Positions 38,938 to 47,310 of a DNA stretch of 64,000 nt are shown here, one piece after another. Numbering within the stretch: position 1 is the stretch's first letter; each line of letters begins with the position of its first letter. The notes beneath the pieces were generated by a model. That model did not search any database. It was not told where the DNA came from and saw only the letters and a list, made by a program, of their open reading frames with translations. The translations under genes and the position numbers were made by a program. The stretch comes from Clostridia bacterium (lineage in GTDB: Bacteria; Bacillota; Clostridia; Christensenellales; Borkfalkiaceae): NCBI GenBank assembly GCA_029066845.1, contig JAIEFR010000017.1, forward strand, positions 170,476 to 234,475, given 5' to 3'.

Positions 38938-39037
38938 AATTCGTACTCCTTTTACATTTAACCGTTTTCGGGTTAAGCCCCTTGCCTACCCTATCCTAAA
39001 TATACGCTGCGGACAAGCATTTAAGAACAAAAAAAGA

Positions 39038-39061
39038 CGACCGAATAAAATTTTTCGGTCG
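39038..39061 (-). terminator. Terminator after rsmA
   Basis: CGACCGAA and TTCGGTCG form an 8-base stem; on the minus strand it is followed by TC and seven T. Confidence 0.85.
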
Positions 39062-39088
39062 CAATTTTTTTACAGTATATGTTTCGGG

Positions 39089-39928
39089 TTACGAAAGCGT
39101 TACTTTCAGCTGTTTCGAAAGGGCGGCAAACTGCTCGGGCGAGAGCGCCTCGCCCCTGATTCCCTCGGCAAGATTACAGGCGGCTATAACGCTTTTAGCC
39201 TGCTCTCGCGTCAGCGAAAAGGAGTTGACGAGATTGTTTTCCAAAGTCTTGCGGCGCGCGGAAAAAGCGGCGCGCACGGTCTTTTTATAAAGGTCGGTAT
39301 CCTCCACGTCCAGACGGCGTTCGCACAGGTCAATGCGCACCACCGCGCTGTCCACGTTGGGGCTGGGCGTAAAGCGTTCCCTGCCCACCTTTTCCAGCAA
39401 GGAACACGTGCCACGCAGAGCAACGTTTGCCGTAATCGCGCCGTAGTCTGGCGTGTCGGGCTGCGCGCACAGCCGCATCGCGACTTCCTCCTGCACCATA
39501 ACCGTGAGAGATTGACATTTCTGCGAATTCTCGACAAGCGCCATTATGAGCGGCGTAGTAATATAATAAGGTAAATTAGCCACCACCTTATATGGCGGCA
39601 GAGTCTTTTCCAGCTCGTCTATGCGCACGCGCATAAAATCCTTGAAAATTATTTCAACGTTGTCAAGCCCCGCAAGCGTTCTGGAAAGTACGGGGCGGAG
39701 AGTGTTGTCTATCTCGTAACCGTAAACCTTCTTTGCGGCGTTTGCAAGCGCGCGCGTGAGCGTGCCCGCGCCGCAGCCTATTTCTATTACGGTGGTATCG
39801 CTGTCCACGCCCGCGCCGCGCACTATGCGTTCAAGCAGTGCGGTATCCGAAATAAAGTTCTGTCCGAACTTTTTCTTGAACGAAAAGCCGCTGCCGGCAA
39901 GCGTAGATTTAAGCCCGTCTTTTTCCAT
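39089..39928 (-). CDS. rsmA: 16S rRNA (adenine1518-N6/1519-N6)-dimethyltransferase
   Basis: 279 residues. FKKKFGQNFISD, VIEIGCGAGTLTRAL and the catalytic VANLPYYITTPL identify KsgA/RsmA, which dimethylates two adenines in helix 45 of 16S rRNA. The ATG at 39928 has GGAGGAAATTT upstream; an upstream frame start at 40018 adds 30 residues with no family match. Monocistronic, between terminators. The 5-prime region 39955-40010 holds a CCCGC/GCGGG hairpin of unknown role. Confidence 0.95.
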   Translation of the reverse strand: MEKDGLKSTLAGSGFSFKKKFGQNFISDTALLERIVRGAGVDSDTTVIEIGCGAGTLTRALANAAKKVYGYEIDNTLRPVLSRTLAGLDNVEIIFKDFMRVRIDELEKTLPPYKVVANLPYYITTPLIMALVENSQKCQSLTVMVQEEVAMRLCAQPDTPDYGAITANVALRGTCSLLEKVGRERFTPSPNVDSAVVRIDLCERRLDVEDTDLYKKTVRAAFSARRKTLENNLVNSFSLTREQAKSVIAACNLAEGIRGEALSPEQFAALSKQLKVTLS

Positions 39929-40027
39929 AAATTTCCTCCGCGCACGGCGTATATCCGCGGCGCAAATATAGATACTAAGTAACGTACCCCGCGGATAACC
40001 TGCGGGCATACCAGACAAAAGATTAAA

Positions 40028-40056
40028 AAAGCCGTGGCGTTTAACGCCGCGGCTTT
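40028..40056 (-). terminator. Terminator after metG-tatD
   Basis: AAAGCCG and GGCG pair with CGCC and CGGCTTT (one G-U); on the minus strand TTTTTTAATC follows. Confidence 0.88.
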
Positions 40057-40063
40057 CGGTTTT

Positions 40064-40837
40064 TCAGCCGAGTTTTTTAAACAGCCTGCAAGCGTTTTCC
40101 ATAACCGCTTTTTGCACGGTTTCGGGCGTTAACCCCTTAATATCCGCTATGCAAGCGCAAATTTCGGGTATTGCAAGCGGCGTGTTGGGAAAAGTTCCGT
40201 ACGCACTTGCAGGCGGCATATACGGACTGTCCGTTTCGGTAAGTATGCTTTCGAGCGGCAAAAGCGTAAGCGTGCGCTTGGCTTTTTTGTTGCTCTTCCA
40301 GGTGCTCGCGCCGCCGAACGAAAAGCTTAAGCCCAGCTTTAAAAACTCCTCCGCCATCTCCGTAGAATGTGAATAGCAGTGCATAAGCGCGCCGTTTTGC
40401 AAAAGGTGCTTATGCTCCGAAAGCAGCGAAAGCATATCCTCGGCGCAGTCGCGCGAATGTATCTGAACGGGCATTTTAAGCCTGTCCGCAAGCTCGAGCT
40501 GTGCGATAAACACTTCGCGCTGCAACTCCTTCTGCGTATCGGGATAGTGATAGTCCAGCCCGATTTCGCCCAGAGCAACGCACTTGGGATGCGCGCACAA
40601 ACCGGCTATTGCGTCAAGGTCGCCGTCTTTATACTTCGAAAGCTCGGTGGGGTGAAAACCCGCGGTGAAGTAAACTCCTTCGTGCCCTTCCGCAATTTCC
40701 GCGGCGAGGCGCGAGGACGGTAAATCGAACCCGACGGTTATAATCCTGCCCACATCCTGCTCGGCGCACCTGTTTATAAGCGCGGAAATATCGCCGTAGT
40801 TTTCGTGGTCCAGATGACAGTGAACGTCTATAAACAT
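40064..40837 (-). CDS. tatD: TatD family metal-dependent deoxyribonuclease
   Basis: 257 residues. FIDVHCHLDH, GEIGLDYHY, IHSRD, MHCYSHS and LTETDSPYMPP give the metal-binding set of the TatD amidohydrolase-fold nucleases. It overlaps metG by one base (TAATG), a gene order seen widely in Firmicutes. The biological role is in DNA or RNA quality control. Confidence 0.93.
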   Translation of the reverse strand: MFIDVHCHLDHENYGDISALINRCAEQDVGRIITVGFDLPSSRLAAEIAEGHEGVYFTAGFHPTELSKYKDGDLDAIAGLCAHPKCVALGEIGLDYHYPDTQKELQREVFIAQLELADRLKMPVQIHSRDCAEDMLSLLSEHKHLLQNGALMHCYSHSTEMAEEFLKLGLSFSFGGASTWKSNKKAKRTLTLLPLESILTETDSPYMPPASAYGTFPNTPLAIPEICACIADIKGLTPETVQKAVMENACRLFKKLG

Positions 40838-42834
40838 TACGATAACAAGCTGCCGTCGGGCAAATCCTTTTCGGGCGAAACGACCGACAGCGTGCCGTCG
40901 GGTCCCTCCGCGCAGATAATCATACCTTCGGACAAAAGCCCTTTCATCTCTCTGGGCGGCAGGTTGGTGACGACGATTACCTTTTTGCCGACCATTTCCT
41001 CGGGCGTGTAGTACTTTGCGATGCCGCTTAAAACGGACAGCGTTCTGTTGCCGACCTTAATGGTTTCGTGCAGAAGCTTACTCTTTTTGACCGCCTCGCA
41101 CGCGGTGACAAGACCGACCTGCATACGCACCTTAAAGAAGTCGTCGATAGTGATCTGAGGCACTTCCTCCTCTTCTTTAGCGGGCGCAGCCTCCGCCATT
41201 TGCGCGGCGGCTATTTTTTCTATTTTGCCCTTTATATCCTCGAAATTTATGCGCTCAAACAGCGTCTTGGGCTCTTTAGTCACGCAATATTCGGGGGTTA
41301 AACCGAATTTATCCAGTTTTTCGTACTGCCTTTCGCTTGTGCCCAGCTCCTTCAGAATGCTTGCGCACGTGTCGGGCATAAAGGGTTTTATAAGGTTTGC
41401 GCCTATTGCAATCGCCTCGCTGAGGTTGTACATAACCTGCTGCAAACGGGGCGCGTTCGCCTCGTCCTTGGCAAGCACCCAGGGCGCGGTTTCGTCGATA
41501 TACTTGTTCGCCCTTCTGAACAGCGACCATATCTCGTCCAGCGCGTCGGCAATTTTGTACTCGTCCATTTTAGCCTGCATCTTGTCCCTTACCGAACGCA
41601 CGGTATCGGCAAGCTCGCCGTCCACGGCTTCGCTGACGCCAGTGGGCGCAACCTTACCGCCGAAGTACTTGTTGGTCATTGCAACCGTGCGCTTGACGAG
41701 GTTGCCCAGAACGTTGGCAAGATCGGAATTGACGCGCTCGGTTATAAGCTCCCAGGTGATAATGCCGTCCGAATTGTAGGGCATTTCGTGTAGCACGAAG
41801 TAGCGCACCGCGTCCACGCCGAACATATTCGAAAGGTCGTCGGCATACATAACGTTGCCCTTGGACTTGGACATCTTGTCGCCGCCCTGCAACAGCCAGG
41901 TGTGACCGAATACGGTCTTGGGCAGCTCCACGCCCAGCGCCATCAAAAAGATAGGCCAGTATATGGTGTGGAATCTTATTATGTCCTTGCCGACGATATG
42001 CACGTCCGCAGGCCAGAAATCCTTGAACTTCTGCGAGGGGTTGTCCACGTCGTAGCCCAGCCCCGTGATATAGTTGGTCAGCGCGTCCAGCCAGACGTAT
42101 ACTACGTGGCGGCTGTCGAAGTCAACGGGTATGCCCCACTTAAACGACGTGCGCGAAACGCACAGATCCTGCAGCTTGGTCTTTAACGTGCCGCTTTCAA
42201 CCGCCTTTAAAAGCTCCTCGTCGCTCTTGCCCACAAACTCGTCCGCAAGCAGGAAATTGTTCATCATCTCGTTCTTTCTTGCAACGGGCTGAATAAATTC
42301 GGGGTGGGATATTATGTGCTTAATCAGTCTGTCAGCGTACTTGCCCATTTTGAAGAAGTACGCCTCCTCCTTTGCGGGCTTTACCTCTCTGCCGCAGTCG
42401 GGACACTTGCCGTCCACAAGCTGGCTCTCCGTCCAGAAGCTTTCGCACGGAGTGCAGTAAAGCCCCTCGTACGACGACTTGTAGATGTCGCCCTGCTCGT
42501 AAAACTTTTTGAAAATCTTTGCAACCTGCCTTTCGTGGTCACTATCCGTCGTGCGGATAAACTTGTCGTAGGACACGTTCATCAAATCCCAGATCGACTT
42601 GATGGTGCCCGCGACGTCGTCAACGAACTGCTTGGGCGTAACGCCCTTGTCGGCGGCTTTAAGCTCCACCTTCTGACCGTGCTCGTCGGTGCCCGTCTGG
42701 TAAATGACCTCGTAGCCCTGCATACGCTTAAGGCGCGCGATTGCGTCGCACAGAATGACTTCGTAGGTGTTGCCGATGTGCGGCTTGCCCGACGTGTAGG
42801 TTATTGCGGAAGTTAAATAAAATGCGTTTTTCAT
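40837..42834 (-). CDS. metG: Methionyl-tRNA synthetase with C-terminal tRNA-binding domain
   Basis: 665 residues. HIGH is KPHIGNTYE (near residue 18), the zinc knuckle is CTPCESFW and CPDCGRE, and KMSKS is GGDKMSKSKGN. The C-terminal 110 residues (TIDDFFKVRMQVGLVTACE) form an EMAPII/Trbp111-type tRNA-binding domain. No T-box or riboswitch is seen. The -10 box TATATT lies 9 bases before the ATG and no ribosome site exists, so the leader would be 2 or 3 bases. Coupled to tatD. Confidence 0.97.
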   Translation of the reverse strand: MKNAFYLTSAITYTSGKPHIGNTYEVILCDAIARLKRMQGYEVIYQTGTDEHGQKVELKAADKGVTPKQFVDDVAGTIKSIWDLMNVSYDKFIRTTDSDHERQVAKIFKKFYEQGDIYKSSYEGLYCTPCESFWTESQLVDGKCPDCGREVKPAKEEAYFFKMGKYADRLIKHIISHPEFIQPVARKNEMMNNFLLADEFVGKSDEELLKAVESGTLKTKLQDLCVSRTSFKWGIPVDFDSRHVVYVWLDALTNYITGLGYDVDNPSQKFKDFWPADVHIVGKDIIRFHTIYWPIFLMALGVELPKTVFGHTWLLQGGDKMSKSKGNVMYADDLSNMFGVDAVRYFVLHEMPYNSDGIITWELITERVNSDLANVLGNLVKRTVAMTNKYFGGKVAPTGVSEAVDGELADTVRSVRDKMQAKMDEYKIADALDEIWSLFRRANKYIDETAPWVLAKDEANAPRLQQVMYNLSEAIAIGANLIKPFMPDTCASILKELGTSERQYEKLDKFGLTPEYCVTKEPKTLFERINFEDIKGKIEKIAAAQMAEAAPAKEEEEVPQITIDDFFKVRMQVGLVTACEAVKKSKLLHETIKVGNRTLSVLSGIAKYYTPEEMVGKKVIVVTNLPPREMKGLLSEGMIICAEGPDGTLSVVSPEKDLPDGSLLS

Positions 42835-42843
42835 ATCTACAAA

Positions 42844-42872
42844 AATATATCATAAACTTAGCTAAAAGTAAA
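42844..42872 (-). promoter_or_regulatory. Promoter giving a near-leaderless metG mRNA
   Basis: On the minus strand TTTACT (42867-42872), 17 bases, TATATT (42844-42849), 9 bases before the ATG. It overlaps the divergent spmA promoter region. Confidence 0.6.
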
Positions 42873-42882
42873 TTGATTTATA

Positions 42883-42911
42883 GAATATTCGGACGCGCGG
42901 ACAAATATTAT
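42883..42911 (+). promoter_or_regulatory. Sigma-E-like promoter for spmAB
   Basis: GAATATT (42883-42889) matches the sigma-E -35 consensus KMATATT; 14 bases later AATATTAT (42904-42911) matches five of eight positions of CATACAAT. No sigma-A -35 is present. The ATG at 42918 follows 6 bases after. Confidence 0.55.
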
Positions 42912-42917
42912 TACTTT

Positions 42918-43508
42918 ATGAACGCCATTTTTACGACAATTTTTTTGCTGTCTGCGGCGGTTATGTGTTTTACCGCTCCCGCCGACTTTCTGCCCGCTAT
43001 GCTGGACGGCGGAATGAACGCCGCAAAATGCTGTCTGACACTGTTCTGCATATACGTCGTCTGGATGGGACTTTCTGCCGTAGCCGAGGACTGCCGCATA
43101 ACCCAAGGCGCCGCAAAGCTTTTATCGCCGCTGTGCACCCGCCTCTTCAAAACAAAAAACAAGGAAGCGGTTGAAAGCATAACTATGAATATAAGCTGCA
43201 ACCTTTTAGGAATAGGCGGCGCGGCAACCCCATACGCGGTTAAGGCGGTCAACGCGCTGGAAAAGGATAAAAACAACTACGCGCAGGAACTGCTGTTTAT
43301 AATAAACGCCACGTCCATACAGCTCATTCCCACCACCGTAATCGCATTGCGCGCGGCGGCGGGCAGTACGGCGGCGTTCGATATTGCGATTCCCTCGCTT
43401 ATAGCAACCTTCGTTTCGACTTTTACGGGCGCGGCGCTCTATATAGCGTTCAACAGGATTAAAGCAAAGCGCGCGGCAAAGGACAAAAGGGCAAAATGCA
43501 GTACGTAA
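42918..43508 (+). CDS. spmA: Spore maturation protein A
   Basis: 196 residues, about four membrane segments with nucleoside-recognition (Gate) domain motifs: NISCNLLGIGGAATPYAVKA and INATSIQLIPTTVIALRAAAG. Paired with spmB, it affects spore core dehydration and heat resistance in Bacillus. The ATG at 42918 is preferred over an upstream frame start at 42804 that lies inside divergent metG. No ribosome site; a sigma-E-like promoter ends 6 bases upstream, so the mRNA may be leaderless. It overlaps spmB by 13 bases. Confidence 0.9.
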   Translation: MNAIFTTIFLLSAAVMCFTAPADFLPAMLDGGMNAAKCCLTLFCIYVVWMGLSAVAEDCRITQGAAKLLSPLCTRLFKTKNKEAVESITMNISCNLLGIGGAATPYAVKAVNALEKDKNNYAQELLFIINATSIQLIPTTVIALRAAAGSTAAFDIAIPSLIATFVSTFTGAALYIAFNRIKAKRAAKDKRAKCST

Positions 43509-43999
43509 TACCCGTTATATTCATAGCCGTGCTGCTATGCGCGGCAATTAAAAAGGTGAACGTCTTTTCGTCCTTTTCGCGCGGCGCGGGCGAAGCCGTG
43601 AAGTTCGTTATGGGGCTGATTCCGCTGCTTGCCTGTACCTTTATTATGTGCGAGTTGTTCGAGCGTTCCCATTTATCCGACGCAATGTCCAGGGCGCTTT
43701 CGCCCGTCTTTTCGGTTTTGGGGGTGCCTTCCGAGCTTTCCAAACTGATACTTATAAAACCCTTTTCGGGCAGCGGCTCGCTTGCCTATCTTACGCAGAT
43801 TATTTCCGAGCACGGCGCGGACAGCTACATATCGCGCTGCGCCTGCGTTTTGTACGGTTCCAGCGAAACGGTTTTTTACATATCCGTTGTATATTTTGCT
43901 AAATGTGAAAAAAAGCGCCGTCCCTTAGCAATTGCAATTATTTTGTTTGCAACTTTCATTTCGACAATCGTCGCCTGCCTTTTGTGCAGAATAATGTAA
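43496..43999 (+). CDS. spmB: Spore maturation protein B
   Basis: 167 residues with four to five membrane segments. VKFVMGLIPLLACTFIMCEL and LILIKPFSGSGSLAYLTQII, then GSSETVFYISVVYF, match SpmB. Overlap with spmA suggests translational coupling. The nearest terminator lies about 200 bases downstream, after the small-RNA candidate. Confidence 0.9.
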   Translation: MQYVIPVIFIAVLLCAAIKKVNVFSSFSRGAGEAVKFVMGLIPLLACTFIMCELFERSHLSDAMSRALSPVFSVLGVPSELSKLILIKPFSGSGSLAYLTQIISEHGADSYISRCACVLYGSSETVFYISVVYFAKCEKKRRPLAIAIILFATFISTIVACLLCRIM

Positions 44000-44049
44000 A
44001 CTTATATCAACATTAAGGAATATTTATTCGCAAAAGTGAAGAAATGAAA

Positions 44050-44100
44050 AAATTTCACAAAAAATGTTGTGAATTAATAAAATAAAATTTCACAAAAAAT
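44050..44100. repeat. AT-rich direct repeat with internal palindrome
   Basis: AAATTTCACAAAAAAT occurs at 44050-44065 and 44085-44100. The first copy overlaps a palindrome TTCACAA-N6-TTGTGAA (44054-44073). The stretch 44000-44110 holds no open reading frame. Possible protein-binding sites upstream of the small-RNA promoter. Confidence 0.6.
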
Positions 44101-44113
44101 TTTTTTATATTGT

Positions 44114-44141
44114 TTTACTTTTTTGTATAGTTTAGTATAAT
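44114..44141 (+). promoter_or_regulatory. Promoter for candidate small RNA
   Basis: TTTACT (44114-44119), 16 bases, TATAAT (44136-44141), followed by no start codon with a ribosome site before a terminator. Confidence 0.55.
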
Positions 44142-44147
44142 TATACA

Positions 44148-44243
44148 CGTAGACGATATTTCGTCACATTAAATTGTTCATTCATTTTCCCCCTTATCAT
44201 ACGGAAGCGGCGTTAACTTCGGGTTAGCGTCGCTTCTGTTTTT
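44148..44243 (+). ncRNA. Candidate C-rich small RNA, about 95 nt
   Basis: A promoter at 44114-44141 and a strong terminator at 44204-44243 bound a transcript with no coding potential. It would start with a small hairpin (GACGATATTTCGTC), then an unstructured stretch with TTTTCCCCCTT, then a 14-base stem. An open C-rich motif before a terminator recalls Firmicute regulators such as RsaE/RoxS, but I see no homology. Could instead be only the 3-prime end of spmAB. Confidence 0.45.
44204..44243 (+). terminator. Strong plus-strand terminator (spmAB and/or small RNA)
   Basis: GAAGCGGCGTTAAC pairs with GTTAGCGTCGCTTC (two G-U pairs) around TTCGG and is followed by TGTTTTTATG. Confidence 0.88.
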
Positions 44244-44251
44244 ATGATTAA

Positions 44252-44280
44252 AGGCGGCGCGCCCGACAGGCACGCCGCCT
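44252..44280 (-). terminator. Terminator of the ispE-nifS operon
   Basis: AGGCGGCG and CGCCGCCT form the stem with a 13-base loop; on the minus strand TTTAATC follows. Confidence 0.7.
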
Positions 44281-44295
44281 CTTCCTATTTTCTCT

Positions 44296-45423
44296 TTATC
44301 CTCTTATTCTTGCAACCGCTTCTTTAAGTATGCCCACCGTTTGGTCAACTTCCTCCTGCGTGTTGTACTTGCCGAAGGTGAAGCGCACCGCGCTCTTTAC
44401 TCGGCTTTCCGGCAACCCCATTGCCGTAAGCACGTGCGAAGCCGTTACCGCTCCCGCGGAGCACGCCGAACCCGTGGACACCGCAACGCCCTTTAAATCG
44501 AGCGCAAACAGTATCTGTTCGCCGTCGCACCCGTCGAATGAAAGGTTGGCGTTGGAGGGCAGGCGGCTCATACTGTCGCCGTTCAGACTTACCCCCTCAA
44601 TTTCCGTCACTACGCTCCGAATAAAATAATCGCGCAGAGCCGCAACATATTTATTGTTTTCCTCCGCGTTGGCAACGGCTTTTTCCAGAGCGTACGCCGC
44701 TCCTACCGCGCCTGCAACGTAAGTAGTGCCGCCGCGCAGTCCCCTTTCCTGCTTGCCTCCCGCAATCAGCCGTTCAAAACGACAGTCGGGGCGCATATAC
44801 AGTCCGCCGAAGCCCTTGGGGCCGTAAAACTTATGCGCGGAAAAACCTACGCCGTCCGCCGGGAAGTTTTCAAAGGGAAGCACGCCCGCGGTCTGCACGC
44901 AGTCGCAGTAAAAGAAAACGCCGCGCTCTCTGCACACCCCGTAAATATCTTTAACGGGCTGTATAACGCCCGTTTCGTTGTTTGCCGACATAACGCCCGC
45001 AAAAACCGTATCGGGGCGTATTGCCTTATTTACGCTGTCCGCGCTGACTACGCCCTGCCCGTCCGGCTTGACGAGAGTGACATCATAGCCGTAAGCGCGC
45101 ATATCCTCGGCAGCCGACAACAGCGCGGGGTGCTCTATTGCCGAAAGCACGATATGCCTGCCCTTATCGCGGTTGGCGGCGCACACGCCCTTTAAAGCGG
45201 TGTTGCCCGCTTCGGTGCCGCCCGACGTGAAATACAGCGAGTTGGACGGCACGCCCATAATTCTTGCAATGCCGTCGCGCGACGCAATTACGGCGTTTGC
45301 CGCCTCCCTGCCGAACGCGTGCTGGCTGGATGCGTTGCCGTACACCGTCGTCAGATAGGGAGTCATTTTTTTAAGCACGTCTTTATCGAGCGGCGTGGTT
45401 GCCGCGTAGTCGAGATATATCAT
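44296..45423 (-). CDS. Cysteine desulfurase (NifS/IscS family)
   Basis: 375 residues. YLDYAATTPLD at the start, the PLP lysine in GFSAHKFYGPKG and the catalytic cysteine in STGSACSAGAV identify a class V aminotransferase-fold cysteine desulfurase of the NifS/IscS kind. It supplies sulfur for Fe-S clusters or tRNA thiolation; no iscU or mnmA is adjacent to tell which. Its ATG overlaps the upstream stop by one base (TAATG). Last gene of a three-gene operon begun by ispE. Confidence 0.93.
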   Translation of the reverse strand: MIYLDYAATTPLDKDVLKKMTPYLTTVYGNASSQHAFGREAANAVIASRDGIARIMGVPSNSLYFTSGGTEAGNTALKGVCAANRDKGRHIVLSAIEHPALLSAAEDMRAYGYDVTLVKPDGQGVVSADSVNKAIRPDTVFAGVMSANNETGVIQPVKDIYGVCRERGVFFYCDCVQTAGVLPFENFPADGVGFSAHKFYGPKGFGGLYMRPDCRFERLIAGGKQERGLRGGTTYVAGAVGAAYALEKAVANAEENNKYVAALRDYFIRSVVTEIEGVSLNGDSMSRLPSNANLSFDGCDGEQILFALDLKGVAVSTGSACSAGAVTASHVLTAMGLPESRVKSAVRFTFGKYNTQEEVDQTVGILKEAVARIRG

Positions 45424-46331
45424 TATTCGCCTTTAAGTACCGAATATATTGCAATTAACGCCTTTAATTTAGCCTGCTCGGCAAGCAAGTCGCGCCCGAG
45501 CTGCGTGGACGTGTTGCGCTTGTTCAGCCTTACCCTGCGGCAGGTTATGTTGAGATAGCGCGCCGCAAACGCAAGTGCGATGAGCGCGAAAAACGAAAGT
45601 CCGCCGAATACGCAGGTGAGTATGAGATAGGTACCCGTTGACACAGAATATATGACAGAACCGAAATAGCCGGTGAGCGCGCAGAACACCGCGAACAGTG
45701 CGCAGACAGAAGCGAAAACTATTATTGCCGTCTTTCTGTCCTTTAAAAATCTGACGGCGCGCTCGGCTTTCTTGCCCTCGTTTTCCTCGTGCATTTGGGC
45801 AACCTTCGCTCTCGATTCAGCGATATTCGCTTCGAGCGACGACGAAGCCTTTTTAAGCATTTCCGCCTTTCTTTCGGGGGCGGTGTATTCCTTTACGTCC
45901 TCTACGCCCTCGGCGGCGGCAACCGCCTGCGAATAGTCGGTAAAGTTGCGCGTATAGGCGACAAGCTTCAACGCGTGCACTTCGCCGTCTTCTCCGTCTA
46001 TTTCTTCCGCCTTTTCAAGGTATTCCAGAGCGGTTGCAAACTTGTTGAGCTTGCAGTCGCTTTCCGCCTTTTTTATAAGCTCCTCCACCTGGCGTCTGCG
46101 CTCCGCCCTTTCGGCTTCCTCGCGCTCGCGCTTGGCGGCAAGCTGTTCGGGAGTCATAACCGCTTCTTCCTCGTTGTCCTCGGTCAGCTCCTCCACCTCG
46201 AAGGTAACTTCCTCCTCGGCTTCGGGCTGCTCCTCGTCGCCGTCCACGACAAGCTCTTCTTCGCCGTCGGCATTGACCTTTATGCGGTACTTTCTGTCCT
46301 TGTCCTCGTCAATCAATCTCTCTTCTGCCAT
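45423..46331 (-). CDS. Hypothetical membrane protein with acidic N-terminus and TPR-like helices
   Basis: 302 residues, not recognised. The first 65 are very acidic (long E runs), residues about 70-200 are charged helices with one TPR-like unit (FATALEYLEKAEEIDGEDGEV), and two membrane segments lie near residues 213-262. The C-terminus is basic. A consensus AAGGAGG site precedes the ATG at 46331 and overlaps the ispE stop. Position between ispE and a cysteine desulfurase does not suggest a function. Confidence 0.7.
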   Translation of the reverse strand: MAEERLIDEDKDRKYRIKVNADGEEELVVDGDEEQPEAEEEVTFEVEELTEDNEEEAVMTPEQLAAKREREEAERAERRRQVEELIKKAESDCKLNKFATALEYLEKAEEIDGEDGEVHALKLVAYTRNFTDYSQAVAAAEGVEDVKEYTAPERKAEMLKKASSSLEANIAESRAKVAQMHEENEGKKAERAVRFLKDRKTAIIVFASVCALFAVFCALTGYFGSVIYSVSTGTYLILTCVFGGLSFFALIALAFAARYLNITCRRVRLNKRNTSTQLGRDLLAEQAKLKALIAIYSVLKGE

Positions 46332-46332
46332 T

Positions 46333-47199
46333 TCATTCCTCCTTGGTCGGCACAACCGTTTTGGTCATAATAAAGGTATGCTTGCCGCGATACCTGCTCT
46401 TTGCGTACCGCGCAAACTGGTCGTTTTCAAATACGGCGAACACGCCGCTGCCTGAACCAGTCATATTAACCCCAAGCGGGTCGAACGCCTTCAACTGATT
46501 ATAGCACTCTTCAACGTCGCCGTTCAGCCTTATTGCGGCGGCGTACAGCCCGTTGGATAAGCTTGCGCCTATATCCTGCTTATTGCCGGCAAGCACGGCT
46601 TTTTGAGCCTCGTTACTGGTAAATTGCGCGCTTGCCCCCGTACTATCGCTAAGCGAATAGCACTGCGCCGTGGAAACGCCGCTTTTGGGAATAAGCAGAC
46701 CTATTTCCAGCTTGACGCCGCTTTTCAGTTTTTCGACCTTATCGCCGCGCCCCGTCAGCCTTGCAAAGCCGCCCGTCAGCATATATCCGCTGTCGCTGCC
46801 CAGTCCGTCGGCAAGCTGCTTTAAGGTGCGCATATCGTTTACTTCGTACAGCTTAGCCATCGCGTTCAGAACACCCGCGACGTCCGCGGAAGAGCCGCCC
46901 AGCCCCGCGCCCATCGGGATATTCTTCCACACGGTAATATCCACGCCGTCCGTCCCGAAGCGCGCAATAAACAGCTCCGCCGCCTTTGCCGCGTTGTTGT
47001 TTTCGTAAGGGATACTCTCGCTGCCCTCGCCGTGCATAGTCACCGAAACAAGCTTGTCCCTGCGCCTTTTTACGGCTATTAAATCGTAAAGGTCTATGCT
47101 TGCAACCACGCTGTCAATCGTATGGTATCCCCCGTTCACGCCGGTAATATCCAGCGTGAGATTGATTTTTGCATACGATTTGACACGAACGTAATTCAT
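46333..47199 (-). CDS. ispE: 4-diphosphocytidyl-2-C-methyl-D-erythritol kinase
   Basis: 288 residues of the GHMP kinase fold: SYAKINLTLDI at the N-terminus, the phosphate loop IPMGAGLGGSSADVA and MTGSGSGVFAVF near the end. It phosphorylates CDP-ME in the non-mevalonate isoprenoid pathway. The ATG at 47199 is supported by a -10 box (TATAAT) 6 bases upstream, so the mRNA should be leaderless; an upstream frame start at 47262 is rejected. Confidence 0.94.
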   Translation of the reverse strand: MNYVRVKSYAKINLTLDITGVNGGYHTIDSVVASIDLYDLIAVKRRRDKLVSVTMHGEGSESIPYENNNAAKAAELFIARFGTDGVDITVWKNIPMGAGLGGSSADVAGVLNAMAKLYEVNDMRTLKQLADGLGSDSGYMLTGGFARLTGRGDKVEKLKSGVKLEIGLLIPKSGVSTAQCYSLSDSTGASAQFTSNEAQKAVLAGNKQDIGASLSNGLYAAAIRLNGDVEECYNQLKAFDPLGVNMTGSGSGVFAVFENDQFARYAKSRYRGKHTFIMTKTVVPTKEE

Positions 47200-47205
47200 A
47201 GATAA

Positions 47206-47234
47206 ATTATAACATAGAGCGGCGGCGTTTTCAA
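47206..47234 (-). promoter_or_regulatory. Promoter giving a leaderless ispE mRNA
   Basis: On the minus strand TTGAAA (47229-47234), 17 bases, TATAAT (47206-47211), then 6 bases to the ATG at 47199. Confidence 0.75.
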
Positions 47235-47252
47235 TAATTCTCGTCACAAAAA

Positions 47253-47291
47253 ACGGGCGCACCGCTCTTTTTTAACTTGCGGAACGCCCGT
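47253..47291 (-). terminator. Terminator after the SipL-like gene
   Basis: ACGGGCG and CCGC pair with GCGG and CGCCCGT with a two-base internal loop; on the minus strand TTTTTTG follows. Confidence 0.82.
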
Positions 47292-47310
47292 ATATGCCCT
47301 TTATTTATTT

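Noticed and set aside
39955..40010. CCCGC/GCGGG hairpin upstream of rsmA as a riboswitch or terminator
   Set aside because: No T run follows it on either strand and no known aptamer consensus is visible, so no function is claimed.
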